A stretch of DNA of 64,000 bases, taken from the NCBI GenBank assembly GCA_023053575.1, contig JAKZAP010000019.1, positions 124,001-188,000 of the forward strand. Reading direction: 5' to 3'. This stretch comes from Branchinecta lynchi (taxonomy: Eukaryota; Arthropoda; Branchiopoda; Anostraca; Branchinectidae). The notes below the pieces were generated by a model, which saw only the letters and a program-made list of their open reading frames with translations, was not told where the DNA came from and did no database searches. Positions 12,994 through 26,247 of this stretch are shown here, one piece after another. The position numbers and the translations under genes are program-made. Numbering within the stretch: position 1 is the first letter of the stretch; each line of letters starts with the position of its first letter.

Positions 12994-15900
12994 CCCACAA
13001 GGTTAGTTTTCCCACAAGGTTTGTTTCCCCACAAGGTTTGTTTCCCCACAAGGTTTCTTTTCCCACAAGGATTGTTTTCTCACAAGGTTTGTTTTCCCAC
13101 TGTGTTGGTTTTCCCAAGAGGTTCGCTTTCCCGCAAGGTTCGCTTTCCCGCAAGGTTGGTTTTCCCACAAGGTTTGTTTTCTCACAAGGTTTGTTTTCCC
13201 ACTAGGTTTGTTTCCCCACAAGGTTTGTTTTCTCACAAGGTTTGTTTTCCCACAAGGGTTGTTTCCCCACAAGGTTTGTTTCCCCACAAGGTTTGTTTTC
13301 CCACAAGGATTGTTTTCTCACAAGGTTTGTTTTCCCACTGTGTTGGTTTTCCCAAGAGGTTCGCTTTCCCGCAAGGTTCGCTTTCCCGCAAGGTTGGTTT
13401 TCCCACAAGGTTTGTTTTCTCACAAGGTTTGTTTTCCCACTAGGTTTGTTTCCCCACAAGGTTTGTTTTCTCACAAGGTTTGTTTTCCCACAAGGTTTGT
13501 TTTCCCACAAGGTTTGTTTTCCCACAAGGTTTGTTTTGCCACAAGGTTGGTTTTCCAGAAAGGTTTGTTTCCCCACAAGGTTGGTTTTCCCACAAGGTTT
13601 GTTTTCCCGCAGGGTTTGTTTTCCCACAAGGTTAGTTTTCCCGCAAGGTTTGTTTTCCCACAAGGTTAGTTTTCCCACAAGGTTTGTTTCCCCACAAGGT
13701 TTGTTTCCCCACAAGGTTTGTTTTCCCACAAGGATTGTTTTCTCACAAGGTTTGTTTTCCCACTGTGTTGGTTTTCCCAAAAGGTTCGCTTTCCCGCAAG
13801 GTTGGATTTCCCACATGGTTGGTTTTCCCGCAGGGTTTGTTTCCCCATAAGGTTGGTTTTCCCACAAGGTTTGTTTTCTCACAAGGTTTGTTTTCCCACT
13901 AGGTTGGTTTTCCCACAAGGTTTGTTTTCCCACAAGGTTTGTTTACCCACAAGGTTTGTTTTCCCCCAAGGTTGGTTTTCCCGCAAGGTTGGTTTTCCCA
14001 TAAGGTTGGTTTTACCACAAGGTTGGTTTTCCCGCAAGGTTAGTTTTCCCATAAGGTCTGATTTAACACAATGTTTGTTTTCCCACAAGGTTGGTTTTCC
14101 CGAAAGGGTTGTTTCCCCACAAGGTTGGTTTTCCCACAAGGTTGGTTTTCCCGCAGGGTTTGTTTTCCCACAAGGTTAGTTTTCCCGCAAGGTTTGTTTT
14201 CCCACAAGGTTGGTTTTCCCGAAAGGTTTGTTTCCCCACAAGGTTGGTTTTCCCACAAGGTTGGTTTTCCCGCAGGGTTTGTTTTCCCACAAGGTTAGTT
14301 TTCCCGCAAGGTTTGTTTCCCCACAAGGTTTGTTTTCCCACAATGTTTGTTTTCCCACTGTGTTGGCTTTCCCAAAAGGTTCGCTTTCCCACAAGGTTGG
14401 TTTTTCCCACAAGGTTGGTTTTCGCACAAGGTTGGTTTTCCCGCAGGGTTGCTTTCCCTATAAGGTTGGTTTTCCCACAAGGTTTGTTTTCTCACAAGGT
14501 TTGTTTTCCCACTAGGTTGTTTTTCCCACTAGGTTGGTTTTCCCACAAGGTTTGTTTTCCCACAAGCTTTGTTTTCCCCCAAGGTTGGTTTTCCCGCAGG
14601 GTTTGTTTTCCCACAAGGTTAGTTTTCCCGCAAGGTTTGTTTCCCCACAAGGTTTGTTTTCCCACAAGGTTTGTTTTCCCACTGTGTTGGTTTTCCCGAA
14701 AGGTTCGCTTTCCCACAAGGTTGGTTTTCCCACAAGGTTGGTTTTCCCGCAGGGTTGCTTTCCCCATAAGGTTGGTTTTCCCACAAGGTTTGTTTTCTCA
14801 CAAGGTTTGTTTTCCCACTAGGTTGTTTTTCCCACTAGGTTGGTTTTCCCACAAGGTTTCTTTTCCCACAAGCTTTGTTTTCCCCCAAGGTTGTTTTTCC
14901 CACTAGGTTGGTTTTCCCACAAGGTTTGTTTTCCCACAAGCTTTGTTTTCCCCCAAGGTTGGTTTTCCCGCAAGGTTGGTTAACCCACAAGGTTTGTTTT
15001 CCCACTGTGTTGGTTTTCCCAAAAGGTTCGCTTTCCCGCAAGGTTGGTTTTCCCACAAGGTGTGTTTCCCCAAAAGGTTTGTTTTCCCACAAGGTTTGTT
15101 TTCCCACAAGGTTGGTTTTCCCGAAAGGTTTGTTTCCCCACAAGGTTGGTTTTCCCACAAGGTTGGTTTTCCCGCAGGGTTTGTTTTCCCACAAGGTTAG
15201 TTTTCCCGCAAGGTTTGTTTCCCCACAAGGTTTGTTTTCCCACAAGGTTTGTTTTCCCACTGTGTTGGTTTTCCCAAAAGGTTCGCTTTCCCAAAAGGTT
15301 GGTTTTCCCACAAGGTTGGTTTTCCCACAAGGTTGGTTTTTCCGCAGGGTTGCTTTCCCCATAAGGTTGGTTTCCCCAAAAGGTTTGCTTTCCCGCAAGG
15401 CTGGTTTTCCCACAAGGTTTGTTTCCCCACAATGTTTGTTTTCTCATAAGGTTTGTTTTCCCACAAGGTTGGTTTTCCCGAAAGGTTTGTTTCCCCACAA
15501 GGTTGGTTTTCCCACAAGGCTGGTTTTCCCGCAGGGTTTGTTTTTCCACAAGGTTAGTTTTCCCGCAAGGTTTGTTTTCCCACAAGGTTAGTTTTCCCAC
15601 AAGGTTTGTTTCCCCACAAGGTTTTCCCCACAAGGTTTGTTTTCCCACAAGGATTGTTTTCTCACAAGGTTTGTTTTCCCACTGTCTTGGTTTTCCCAAA
15701 AGGTTCGCTTTCCCGCAAGGCTGGTTTTCCCACAAGGTTTGTTTCCCCACAATGTTTGTTTTCTCACAAGGTTTGTTTTCCCACAAGGTTGGTTTTCCCG
15801 AAAGGTTTGTTTCCCTACAAGGTTGGTTTTCCCAGAAGGCTGGTTTTCCCGCAGGGTTTGTTTTCCCACAAGGTTAGTTTTCCCGCAAGGTTTGTTTTCC

Positions 15901-16370
15901 CACAAGGTTAGTTTTCCCACAAGGTTTGTTTCCCCACAAGGTTTGTTTCCCCACAAGGTTTGTTTTCCCACAAGGATTGTTTTCTCACAAGGTTTGTTTT
16001 CCCACTGTGTTGGTTTTCCCAAGAGGTTCGCTTTCCCGCAAGGTTCGCTTTCCCGCAAGGTTGGTTTTCCCATAAGGTTTGTTTTCTCACAAGGTATGTT
16101 TTCCCACTAGGTTTGTTTCCCCACAAGGTTTGTTTTCTCACAAGGTTTGTTTTCCCACAAGGTTTGTTTTCCCACAAGGTTTGTTTTCCCACAAGGTTTG
16201 TTTTCCCACAAGGTTTGTTTTGCCACAAGGTTGGTTTTCCAGAAAGGTTTGTTTCCCCACAAGGTTGGTTTTCCCACAAGGTTTGTTTCCCCACAAGGTT
16301 TGTTTCCCCACAAGGTTTGTTTTCCCACAATGATTGTTTTTTCACAAGGTTTGTTTTCCCACTGTGTTGG
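12994..16370 (-). repeat. Segmental duplicate C1 inside the inverted block (partner about 21582-24960)
   Basis: The pattern of unit variants repeats at an offset of 8588 bp, drifting to 8591 bp. Diagnostic shared oddities include the GGTCTGATTTAACACAATG unit at 14056 and 22644, and the TTTACCCACAAGG unit at 13943 and 22531. One copy carries small substitutions, so the duplication is recent but not fresh. Confidence 0.7.
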
Positions 16371-18095
16371 TTTTCCCAAAAGGTTCGCTTTCCCGCAAGG
16401 TTCGCTTTCCCGCAAGGTTGGTTTTCCCACAAGGTTTGTTTTCTCACAAGGTTTGTTTTCCCACAAGGTTTGTTTTCCCACAAGGTTTGTTTTCCCACTG
16501 TGTTGGTTTTCCCAAAAGGTTCGCTTTCCCAAAAGGTTGGTTTTCCCACAAGGTTGGTTTTCCCACAAGGTTGGTTTTTCCGCAGGGTTGCTTTCCCCAT
16601 AAGGTTGGTTTCCATAAAAGGTTTGCTTTCCCGCAAGGCTGGTTTTCCCACAAGGTTTGTTTCCCCACAATGTTTGTTTTCTCACAAGGTTTGTTTTCCC
16701 ACAAGGTTGGTTTTCCCGAAAGGTTTGTTTCCCCACAAGGTTGGTTTTCCCACAAGGCTGGTTTTCCCACAGGGTTTGTTTTTCCACAAGGTTAGTTTTC
16801 CCGCAAGGTTTGTTTTCCCACAAGGTTAGTTTTCCCACAAGGTTTGTTTCCCCACAAGGTTTGTTTCCCCACAAGGTTTGTTTTCCCACAAGGATTGTTT
16901 TCTCACAAGGTTTGTTTTCCCACTGTCTTGGTTTTCCCAAAAGGTTCGCTTTCCCGCAAGGCTGGTTTTCCCACAAGGTTTGTTTCCCCACAATGTTTGT
17001 TTTCTCACAAGGTTTGTTTTCCCACAAGGTTGGTTTTCCCGAAAGGTTTGTTTCCCTACAAGGTTGGTTTTCCCAGAAGGCTGGTTTTCCCGCAGGGTTT
17101 GTTTTCCCACAAGGTTAGTTTTCCCGCAAGGTTTGTTTTCCCACAAGGTTAGTTTTCCCACAAGGTTTGTTTCCCCACAAGGTTTGTTTCCCCACAAGGT
17201 TTGTTTTCCCACAAGGATTGTTTTCTCACAAGGTTTGTTTTCCCACTGTGTTGGTTTTCCCAAGAGGTTCGCTTTCCCGCAAGGTTCGCTTTCCCGCAAG
17301 GTTGGTTTTCCCATAAGGTTTGTTTTCTCACAAGGTATGTTTTCCCACTAGGTTTGTTTCCCCACAAGGTTTGTTTTCTCACAAGGTTTGTTTTCCCACA
17401 AGGTTTGTTTTCCCACAAGGTTTGTTTTCCCACAAGGTTTGTTTTCCCACAAGGTTTGTTTTGCCACAAGGTTGGTTTTCCAGAAAGGTTTGTTTCCCCA
17501 CAAGGTTGGTTTTCCCACAAGGTTTGTTTCCCCACAAGGTTTGTTTCCCCACAAGGTTTGTTTTCCCACAATGATTGTTTTTTCACAAGGTTTGTTTTCC
17601 CACTGTGTTGGTTTTCCCAAAAAGTTCGCTTTCCCGCAAGGTTCGCTTTCCCGCAAGGTTGGTTTTCCCACAAGGTTTGTTTTCTCACAAGGTTTGTTTT
17701 CCCGCAAGGTTTGTTTCCCCACAAGGTTTGTTTTCCCACAAGGTTTGTTTTCCCACTGTGTTGGTTTTCCCAAAAGGTTCGCTTTCCCGCAAGGTTCGCT
17801 TTCCCGCAAGGTTGGTTTTCCCACAAGGTTTGTTTTCTCACAAGGTTTGTTTTCCCACTAGGTTTGTTTCCCCACAAGGTTGGTTTTCCCACAAGGTTGG
17901 TTTTCCCGCAGGGTTGCTTTCCCCATAAGGTTGGTTTTCTCACAAGTTTTGTTTTCCCACAAGGTTTGTTTCCCCACAAGGTTTGTTTCCCCACAAGGTT
18001 TGTTTCCCCACAAGGTTTGTTTTCCCACAAGGATTGTTTTCTCAACCACAAGGTTTGTTTCCCCACAAGGTTTGTTTCCCCACAAGGTTTGTTTT
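14610..18095 (-). repeat. 3486-bp higher-order repeat, copy 1 of 2
   Basis: Everything in this span recurs 3486 bp downstream with very few differences. Shared markers include the short unit CACAAGGTTTTCCCCAC (near 15620 and 19106) and the unusual GGTTTCCATAAAAGGTTTGC edge (near 16606 and 20092). 3486 is 205 units of 17 bp plus 1 bp from small indels. Confidence 0.8.
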
Positions 18096-21000
18096 CCCAC
18101 AAGGTTAGTTTTCCCGCAAGGTTTGTTTCCCCACAAGGTTTGTTTTCCCACAAGGTTTGTTTTCCCACTGTGTTGGTTTTCCCGAAAGGTTCGCTTTCCC
18201 ACAAGGTTGGTTTTCCCACAAGGTTGGTTTTCCCGCAGGGTTGCTTTCCCCATAAGGTTGGTTTTCCCACAAGGTTTGTTTTCTCACAAGGTTTGTTTTC
18301 CCACTAGGTTGTTTTTCCCACTAGGTTGGTTTTCCCACAAGGTTTCTTTTCCCACAAGCTTTGTTTTCCCCCAAGGTTGTTTTTCCCACTAGGTTGGTTT
18401 TCCCACAAGGTTTGTTTTCCCACAAGCTTTGTTTTCCCCCAAGGTTGGTTTTCCCGCAAGGTTGGTTAACCCACAAGGTTTGTTTTCCCACTGTGTTGGT
18501 TTTCCCAAAAGGTTCGCTTTCCCGCAAGGTTGGTTTTCCCACAAGGTGTGTTTCCCCACAAGGTTTGTTTTCCCACAAGGTTTGTTTTCCCACAAGGTTG
18601 GTTTTCCCGAAAGGTTTGTTTCCCCACAAGGTTGGTTTTCCCACAAGGTTGGTTTTCCCGCAGGGTTTGTTTTCCCACAAGGTTAGTTTTCCCGCAAGGT
18701 TTGTTTCCCCACAAGGTTTGTTTTCCCACAAGGTTTGTTTTCCCACTGTGTTGGTTTTCCCAAAAGGTTCGCTTTCCCAAAAGGTTGGTTTTCCCACAAG
18801 GTTGGTTTTCCCACAAGGTTGGTTTTTCCGCAGGGTTGCTTTCCCCATAAGGTTGGTTTCCCCAAAAGGTTTGCTTTCCCGCAAGGCTGGTTTTCCCACA
18901 AGGTTTGTTTCCCCACAATGTTTGTTTTCTCATAAGGTTTGTTTTCCCACAAGGTTGGTTTTCCCGAAAGGTTTGTTTCCCCACAAGGTTGGTTTTCCCA
19001 CAAGGCTGGTTTTCCCGCAGGGTTTGTTTTTCCACAAGGTTAGTTTTCCCGCAAGGTTTGTTTTCCCACAAGGTTAGTTTTCCCACAAGGTTTGTTTCCC
19101 CACAAGGTTTTCCCCACAAGGTTTGTTTTCCCACAAGGATTGTTTTCTCACAAGGTTTGTTTTCCCACTGTCTTGGTTTTCCCAAAAGGTTCGCTTTCCC
19201 GCAAGGCTGGTTTTCCCACAAGGTTTGTTTCCCCACAATGTTTGTTTTCTCACAAGGTTTGTTTTCCCACAAGGTTGGTTTTCCCGAAAGGTTTGTTTCC
19301 CTACAAGGTTGGTTTTCCCAGAAGGCTGGTTTTCCCGCAGGGTTTGTTTTCCCACAAGGTTAGTTTTCCCGCAAGGTTTGTTTTCCCACAAGGTTAGTTT
19401 TCCCACAAGGTTTGTTTCCCCACAAGGTTTGTTTCCCCACAAGGTTTGTTTTCCCACAAGGATTGTTTTCTCACAAGGTTTGTTTTCCCACTGTGTTGGT
19501 TTTCCCAAGAGGTTCGCTTTCCCGCAAGGTTCGCTTTCCCGCAAGGTTGGTTTTCCCATAAGGTTTGTTTTCTCACAAGGTATGTTTTCCCACTAGGTTT
19601 GTTTCCCCACAAGGTTTGTTTTCTCACAAGGTTTGTTTTCCCACAAGGTTTGTTTTCCCACAAGGTTTGTTTTCCCACAAGGTTTGTTTTCCCACAAGGT
19701 TTGTTTTGCCACAAGGTTGGTTTTCCAGAAAGGTTTGTTTCCCCACAAGGTTGGTTTTCCCACAAGGTTTGTTTCCCCACAAGGTTTGTTTCCCCACAAG
19801 GTTTGTTTTCCCACAATGATTGTTTTTTCACAAGGTTTGTTTTCCCACTGTGTTGGTTTTCCCAAAAGGTTCGCTTTCCCGCAAGGTTCGCTTTCCCGCA
19901 AGGTTGGTTTTCCCACAAGGTTTGTTTTCTCACAAGGTTTGTTTTCCCACAAGGTTTGTTTTCCCACAAGGTTTGTTTTCCCACTGTGTTGGTTTTCCCA
20001 AAAGGTTCGCTTTCCCAAAAGGTTGGTTTTCCCACAAGGTTGGTTTTCCCACAAGGTTGGTTTTTCCGCAGGGTTGCTTTCCCCATAAGGTTGGTTTCCA
20101 TAAAAGGTTTGCTTTCCCGCAAGGCTGGTTTTCCCACAAGGTTTGTTTCCCCACAATGTTTGTTTTCTCACAAGGTTTGTTTTCCCACAAGGTTGGTTTT
20201 CCCGAAAGGTTTGTTTCCCCACAAGGTTGGTTTTCCCACAAGGCTGGTTTTCCCACAGGGTTTGTTTTTCCACAAGGTTAGTTTTCCCGCAAGGTTTGTT
20301 TTCCCACAAGGTTAGTTTTCCCACAAGGTTTGTTTCCCCACAAGGTTTGTTTCCCCACAAGGTTTGTTTTCCCACAAGGATTGTTTTCTCACAAGGTTTG
20401 TTTTCCCACTGTCTTGGTTTTCCCAAAAGGTTCGCTTTCCCGCAAGGCTGGTTTTCCCACAAGGTTTGTTTCCCCACAATGTTTGTTTTCTCACAAGGTT
20501 TGTTTTCCCACAAGGTTGGTTTTCCCGAAAGGTTTGTTTCCCTACAAGGTTGGTTTTCCCAGAAGGCTGGTTTTCCCGCAGGGTTTGTTTTCCCACAAGG
20601 TTAGTTTTCCCGCAAGGTTTGTTTTCCCACAAGGTTAGTTTTCCCACAAGGTTTGTTTCCCCACAAGGTTTGTTTCCCCACAAGGTTTGTTTTCCCACAA
20701 GGATTGTTTTCTCACAAGGTTTGTTTTCCCACTGTGTTGGTTTTCCCAAGAGGTTCGCTTTCCCGCAAGGTTCGCTTTCCCGCAAGGTTGGTTTTCCCAT
20801 AAGGTTTGTTTTCTCACAAGGTATGTTTTCCCACTAGGTTTGTTTCCCCACAAGGTTTGTTTTCTCACAAGGTTTGTTTTCCCACAAGGTTTGTTTTCCC
20901 ACAAGGTTTGTTTTCCCACAAGGTTTGTTTTCCCACAAGGTTTGTTTTGCCACAAGGTTGGTTTTCCAGAAAGGTTTGTTTCCCCACAAGGTTGGTTTTC

Positions 21001-21581
21001 CCACAAGGTTTGTTTCCCCACAAGGTTTGTTTCCCCACAAGGTTTGTTTTCCCACAATGATTGTTTTTTCACAAGGTTTGTTTTCCCACTGTGTTGGTTT
21101 TCCCAAAAGGTTCGCTTTCCCGCAAGGTTCGCTTTCCCGCAAGGTTGGTTTTCCCACAAGGTTTGTTTTCTCACAAGGTTTGTTTTCCCGCAAGGTTTGT
21201 TTCCCCACAAGGTTTGTTTTCCCACAAGGTTTGTTTTCCCACTGTGTTGGTTTTCCCAAAAGGTTCGCTTTCCCGCAAGGTTCGCTTTCCCGCAAGGTTG
21301 GTTTTCCCACAAGGTTTGTTTTCTCACAAGGTTTGTTTTCCCACTAGGTTTGTTTCCCCACAAGGTTGGTTTTCCCACAAGGTTGGTTTTCCCGCAGGGT
21401 TGCTTTCCCCATAAGGTTGGTTTTCTCACAAGGTTTGTTTTCCCACAAGGTTTGTTTCCCCACAAGGTTTGTTTCCCCACAAGGTTTGTTTCCCCACAAG
21501 GTTTGTTTTCCCACAAGGATTGTTTTCTCAACCACAAGGTTTGTTTCCCCACAAGGTTTGTTTCCCCACAAGGTTTGTTTT
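18096..21581 (-). repeat. 3486-bp higher-order repeat, copy 2 of 2
   Basis: Head-to-tail partner of the preceding copy. The copies lose collinearity at about 18096 / 21582, where one reads TTAGTTTTCCCGC and the other TTAGTTTTCCCAC and the variant order diverges. After this copy the array resumes the order seen from 12994. Confidence 0.8.
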
Positions 21582-24500
21582 CCCACAAGGTTAGTTTTCC
21601 CACAAGGTTTGTTTCCCCACAAGGTTTGTTTCCCCACAAGGTTTGTTTTCCCACAAGGATTGTTTTCTCACAAGGTTTGTTTTCCCACTGTGTTGGTTTT
21701 CCCAAGAGGTTCGCTTTCCCGCAAGGTTCGCTTTCCCGCAAGGTTGGTTTTCCCACAAGGTTTGTTTTCTCACAAGGTTTGTTTTCCCACTAGGTTTGTT
21801 TCCCCACAAGGTTTGTTTTCTCACAAGGTTTGTTTTCCCACAAGGGTTGTTTCCCCACAAGGTTTGTTTCCCCACAAGGTTTGTTTTCCCACAAGGATTG
21901 TTTTCTCACAAGGTTTGTTTTCCCACTGTGTTGGTTTTCCCAAGAGGTTCGCTTTCCCGCAAGGTTCGCTTTCCCGCAAGGTTGGTTTTCCCACAAGGTT
22001 TGTTTTCTCACAAGGTTTGTTTTCCCACTAGGTTTGTTTCCCCACAAGGTTTGTTTTCTCACAAGGTTTGTTTTCCCACAAGGTTTGTTTTCCCACAAGG
22101 TTTGTTTTCCCACAAGGTTTGTTTTGCCACAAGGTTGGTTTTCCAGAAAGGTTTGTTTCCCCACAAGGTTGGTTTTCCCACAAGGTTTGTTTTCCCGCAG
22201 GGTTTGTTTTCCCACAAGGTTAGTTTTCCCGCAAGGTTTGTTTTCCCACAAGGTTAGTTTTCCCACAAGGTTTGTTTCCCCACAAGGTTTGTTTCCCCAC
22301 AAGGTTTGTTTTCCCACAAGGATTGTTTTCTCACAAGGTTTGTTTTCCCACTGTGTTGGTTTTCCCAAAAGGTTCGCTTTCCCGCAAGGTTGGTTTTCCC
22401 ACAAGGTTGGTTTTCCCGCAGGGTTTGTTTCCCCATAAGGTTGGTTTTCCCACAAGGTTTGTTTTCTCACAAGGTTTGTTTTCCCACTAGGTTGGTTTTC
22501 CCACAAGGTTTGTTTTCCCACAAGGTTTGTTTACCCACAAGGTTTGTTTTCCCCCAAGGTTGGTTTTCCCGCAAGGTTGGTTTTCCCATAAGGTTGGTTT
22601 TACCACAAGGTTGGTTTTCCCGCAAGGTTAGTTTTCCCATAAGGTCTGATTTAACACAATGTCTGTTTTCCCACAAGGTTGGTTTTCCCGAAAGGGTTGT
22701 TTCCCCACAAGGTTGGTTTTCCCACAAGGTTGGTTTTCCCGCAGGGTTTGTTTTCCCACAAGGTTAGTTTTCCCGCAAGGTTTGTTTTCCCACAAGGTTG
22801 GTTTTCCCGAAAGGTTTGTTTCCCCACAAGGTTGGTTTTCCCACAAAGTTGGTTTTCCCGCAGGGTTTGTTTTCCCACAAGGTTAGTTTTCCCGCAAGGT
22901 TTGTTTCCCCACAAGGTTTGTTTTCCCACAATGTTTGTTTTCCCACTGTGTTGGCTTTCCCAAAAGGTTCGCTTTCCCACAAGGTTGGTTTTTCCCACAA
23001 GGCTGGTTTTCGCACAAGGTTGGTTTTCCCGCAGGGTTGCTTTCCCTATAAGGTTGGTTTTCCCACAAGGTTTGTTTTCTCACAAGGTTTGTTTTCCCAC
23101 TAGGTTGTTTTTCCCACTAGGTTGGTTTTCCCACAAGGTTTGTTTTCCCACAAGCTTTGTTTTCCCCCAAGGTTGGTTTTCCCGCAGGGTTTGTTTTCCC
23201 ACAAGGTTAGTTTTCCCGCAAGGTTTGTTTCCCCACAAGGTTTTTTTTCCCACAAGGTTTGTTTTCCCACTGTGTTGGTTTTCCCGAAAGGTTCGCTTTC
23301 CCACAAAGTTGGTTTTCCCACAAGGTTGGTTTTCCCGCAGGGTTGCTTTCCCCATAAGGTTGGTTTTCCCACAAGGTTTGTTTTCTCACAAGGTTTGTTT
23401 TCCCACTAGGTTGTTTTTCCCACTAGGTTGGTTTTCCCACAAGGTTTGTTTTCCCACAAGCTTTGTTTTCCCCGTAGGTTGTTTTTCCCACTAGGTTGGT
23501 TTTCCCACAAGGTTTGTTTTCCCACAAGCTTTGTTTTCCCCCAAGGTTGGTTTTCCCGCAAGGTTGGTTTACCCACAAGGTTTGTTTTCCCACTGTGTTG
23601 GTTTTCCCAAAAGGTTCGCTTTCCCGCAAGGTTGGTTTTCCCACAAGGTTTGTTTCCCCACAAGGTTTGTTTTCCCACAAGGTTTGTTTTCCCACAAGGT
23701 TGGTTTTCCCGAAAGGTTTGTTTCCCCACAAGGTTGGTTTTCCCACAAGGTTGGTTTTCCCGCAGGGTTTGTTTTCCCACAAGGTTAGTTTTCCCGCAAG
23801 GTTTGTTTCCCCACAAGGTTTGTTTTCCCACAAGGTTTGTTTTCCCACTGTGTTGGTTTTCCCAAAAGGTTCGCTTTCCCAAAAGGTTGGTTTTCCCACA
23901 AGGTTGGTTTTCCCACAAGGTTGGTTTTTCCGCAGGGTTGCTTTCCCCATAAGGTTGGTTTCCCCAAAAGGTTTGCTTTCCCGCAAGGCTGGTTTTCCCA
24001 CAAGGCTTGTTTCCCCACAATGTTTGTTTTCTCACAAGGTTTGTTTTCCCACAAGGTTGGTTTTCCCGAAAGGTTTGTTTCCCCACAAGGTTGGTTTTCC
24101 CACAAGGCTGGTTTTCCCGCAGGGTTTGTTTTCCCACAAGGTTAGTTTTCCCGCAAGGTTTGTTTTCCCACAAGGTTAGTTTTCCCACAAGGTTTGTTTC
24201 CCCACAAGGTTTGTTTCCCCACAAGGTTTGTTTTCCCACAAGGATTGTTTTCTCACAAGGTTTGTTTTCCCACTGTCTTGGTTTTCCCAAAAGGTTCGCT
24301 TTCCCGCAAGGCTGGTTTTCCCACAAGGTTTGTTTCCCCACAATGTTTGTTTTCTCACAAGGTTTGTTTTCCCACAAGGTTGGTTTTCCCGAAAGGTTTG
24401 TTTCCCCACAAGGTTGGTTTTCCCAGAAGGCTGGTTTTCCCGCAGGGTTTGTTTTCCCACAAGGTTAGTTTTCCCGCAAGGTTTGTTTTCCCACAAGGTT

Positions 24501-25039
24501 AGTTTTCCCACAAGGTTTGTTTCCCCACAAGGTTTGTTTCCCCACAAGGTTTGTTTTACCACAAGGATTGTTTTCTCACAAGGTTTGTTTTCCCACTGTG
24601 TTGGTTTTCCCAAGAGGTTCGCTTTCCCGCAAGGTTCGCTTTCCCGCAAGGTTGGTTTTCCCATAAGGTTTGTTTTCTCACAAGGTATGTTTTCCCACTA
24701 GGTTTGTTTCCCCACAAGGTTTGTTTTCTCACAAGGTTTGTTTTCCCACAAGGTTTGTTTTCCCACAAGGTTTGTTTTCCCACAAGGTTTGTTTTCCCAC
24801 AAGGTTTGTTTTGCCACAAGGTTGGTTTTCCAGAAAGGTTTGTTTCCCCACAAGGTTGGTTTTCCCACAAGGTTTGTTTCCCCACAAGGTTTGTTTCCCC
24901 ACAAGGTTTGTTTTCCCACAATGATTGTTTTCTCACAAGGTTTGTTTTCCCACTGTGTTGGTTTTCCCAAGAGGTTCGCTTTCCCGCAGGGTTTGTTTTC
25001 CCACAAGGTTAGTTTTCCCGCAAGGTTTGTTTTCCCACA

Positions 25040-26240
25040 AGGTTAGTTTTCCCACAATGATTGTTTTCTCACAAGGTTTGTTGTCCCACTAGGTTTGTTT
25101 CCCCACAAGGTTTGTTTTCTCACAGGGTTTGTTTTCCCACAAGGTTTGTTTTCCCACAAGTTTTGTTTTCCCACAAGGTTGGTTTTCCCGAAAGGTTTGT
25201 TTCCCCACAAGGTTGGTTTTCCCACAAGGTTGGTTTTCCCGCAGGGTTTGTTTTCCCACAAGGTTAGTTTTCCCGCAAGGTTTGTTTTCCCACAAGGTTA
25301 GTTTTCCCACAAGGTTTGTTTCCCCACAAGGTTTGTTTTTCCCACAAGGATTGTTTTCTCACAATTTTTGTTTTCCCACTGTGTTAGTTTTCCCAAAAGG
25401 TTCGCTTTCCCGCAAGGTTGGTTTTCCCACAAGGTTGGTTTTCCCGCAGGGTTTGTTTCCCCATAAGGTTGGTTTTCCCACAAGGTTTGTTTTCTCACAA
25501 GGTTTGTTTTCCCACTAGGTTGGTTTTCCCACAAGGTTTGTTTTCCCACAAGGTTTGTTTTCCCACAAGGTTTGTTTTCCCCCAAGGTTGATTTTCCCGC
25601 AAGGTTGGTTTTCCCATAAGGTTGGTTTTCCCACAAGGTTTGTTTTCCCACAAGGTTTGTTTCCCCACAAGGTTTGTTGTCCCACAAGGTTTGTTTTCTC
25701 ACAAGGTTTGTTTTCCCACTGTTTTGGTTTTCCCATAAGGTTGTCTTTCCCACAAGGTTTGTTTTCCCACAAGGTTTGTTTTCCCTCAAGATTTCTTTTT
25801 CCTCTAGGTTGGTTTTCCCACAAGGTTGGTTTTCCCACAACGTTAGTTTTCTCACAAGGTTTGTTTTCTCACAAGGTTTGTTTTCCCACTGTTTTGGTTT
25901 TCCCATAAGGTTGTCTTTCCCACAAGGTTTGTTTTCCCACAAGGTTTGTTTTCCCTCAAGATTTGTTTTTCCTCTAGGTTGGTTTTCCCACAAGGTTGGT
26001 TTTCCCACAACGTTAGTTTTCTCAAAAGGTTGGTTTTCCCACAAGGTTTGTTTCCCCACAAGGTTGGTTTTCCCACAAGGTTGGTTTTCCCGCAGGGTTT
26101 GTTTTCCCACAAGGTTAGTTTTCCCGCAAGGTTAGTTTCCCCACAAGGTTTGTTTTCCAACAAGGATTGTTTTCTCACAAGGTTTGTTTTCCCACTAGGT
26201 TTGTTTCCCCACAAGGTTTATTTTCGGACAAGGTTTGTTT
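25040..26240 (-). repeat. Segmental duplicate D2 inside the inverted block (partner about 9700-10900)
   Basis: The variant order matches about 9700-10900 at an offset of 15339 bp. The shared rare markers are TCAAGATTTCTTTTTCCTCT, CAACGTTAGTTTTCTC and TTTATTTTCGGACAAGG. The match ends exactly at the second orientation switch near 26240, so the inversion breakpoint lies at the end of a duplicated block. Confidence 0.75.
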
Positions 26241-26247
26241 GTTTCAA

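Larger units (their letters stand above)
7804..26247 (-). repeat. 17-bp minisatellite array, inverted block
   Basis: The same 17-bp family reads as its reverse complement (GTTTTCCCACAAGGTTT) for about 18.4 kb. All variants of the forward arm recur here, including the AAAAGGTTCGC / CCCACTGTGTTGG module, so this is an inversion of the same satellite and not a second family. The block holds long duplications (listed separately) that give it a higher-order structure. No single-copy sequence interrupts it. Confidence 0.95.
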
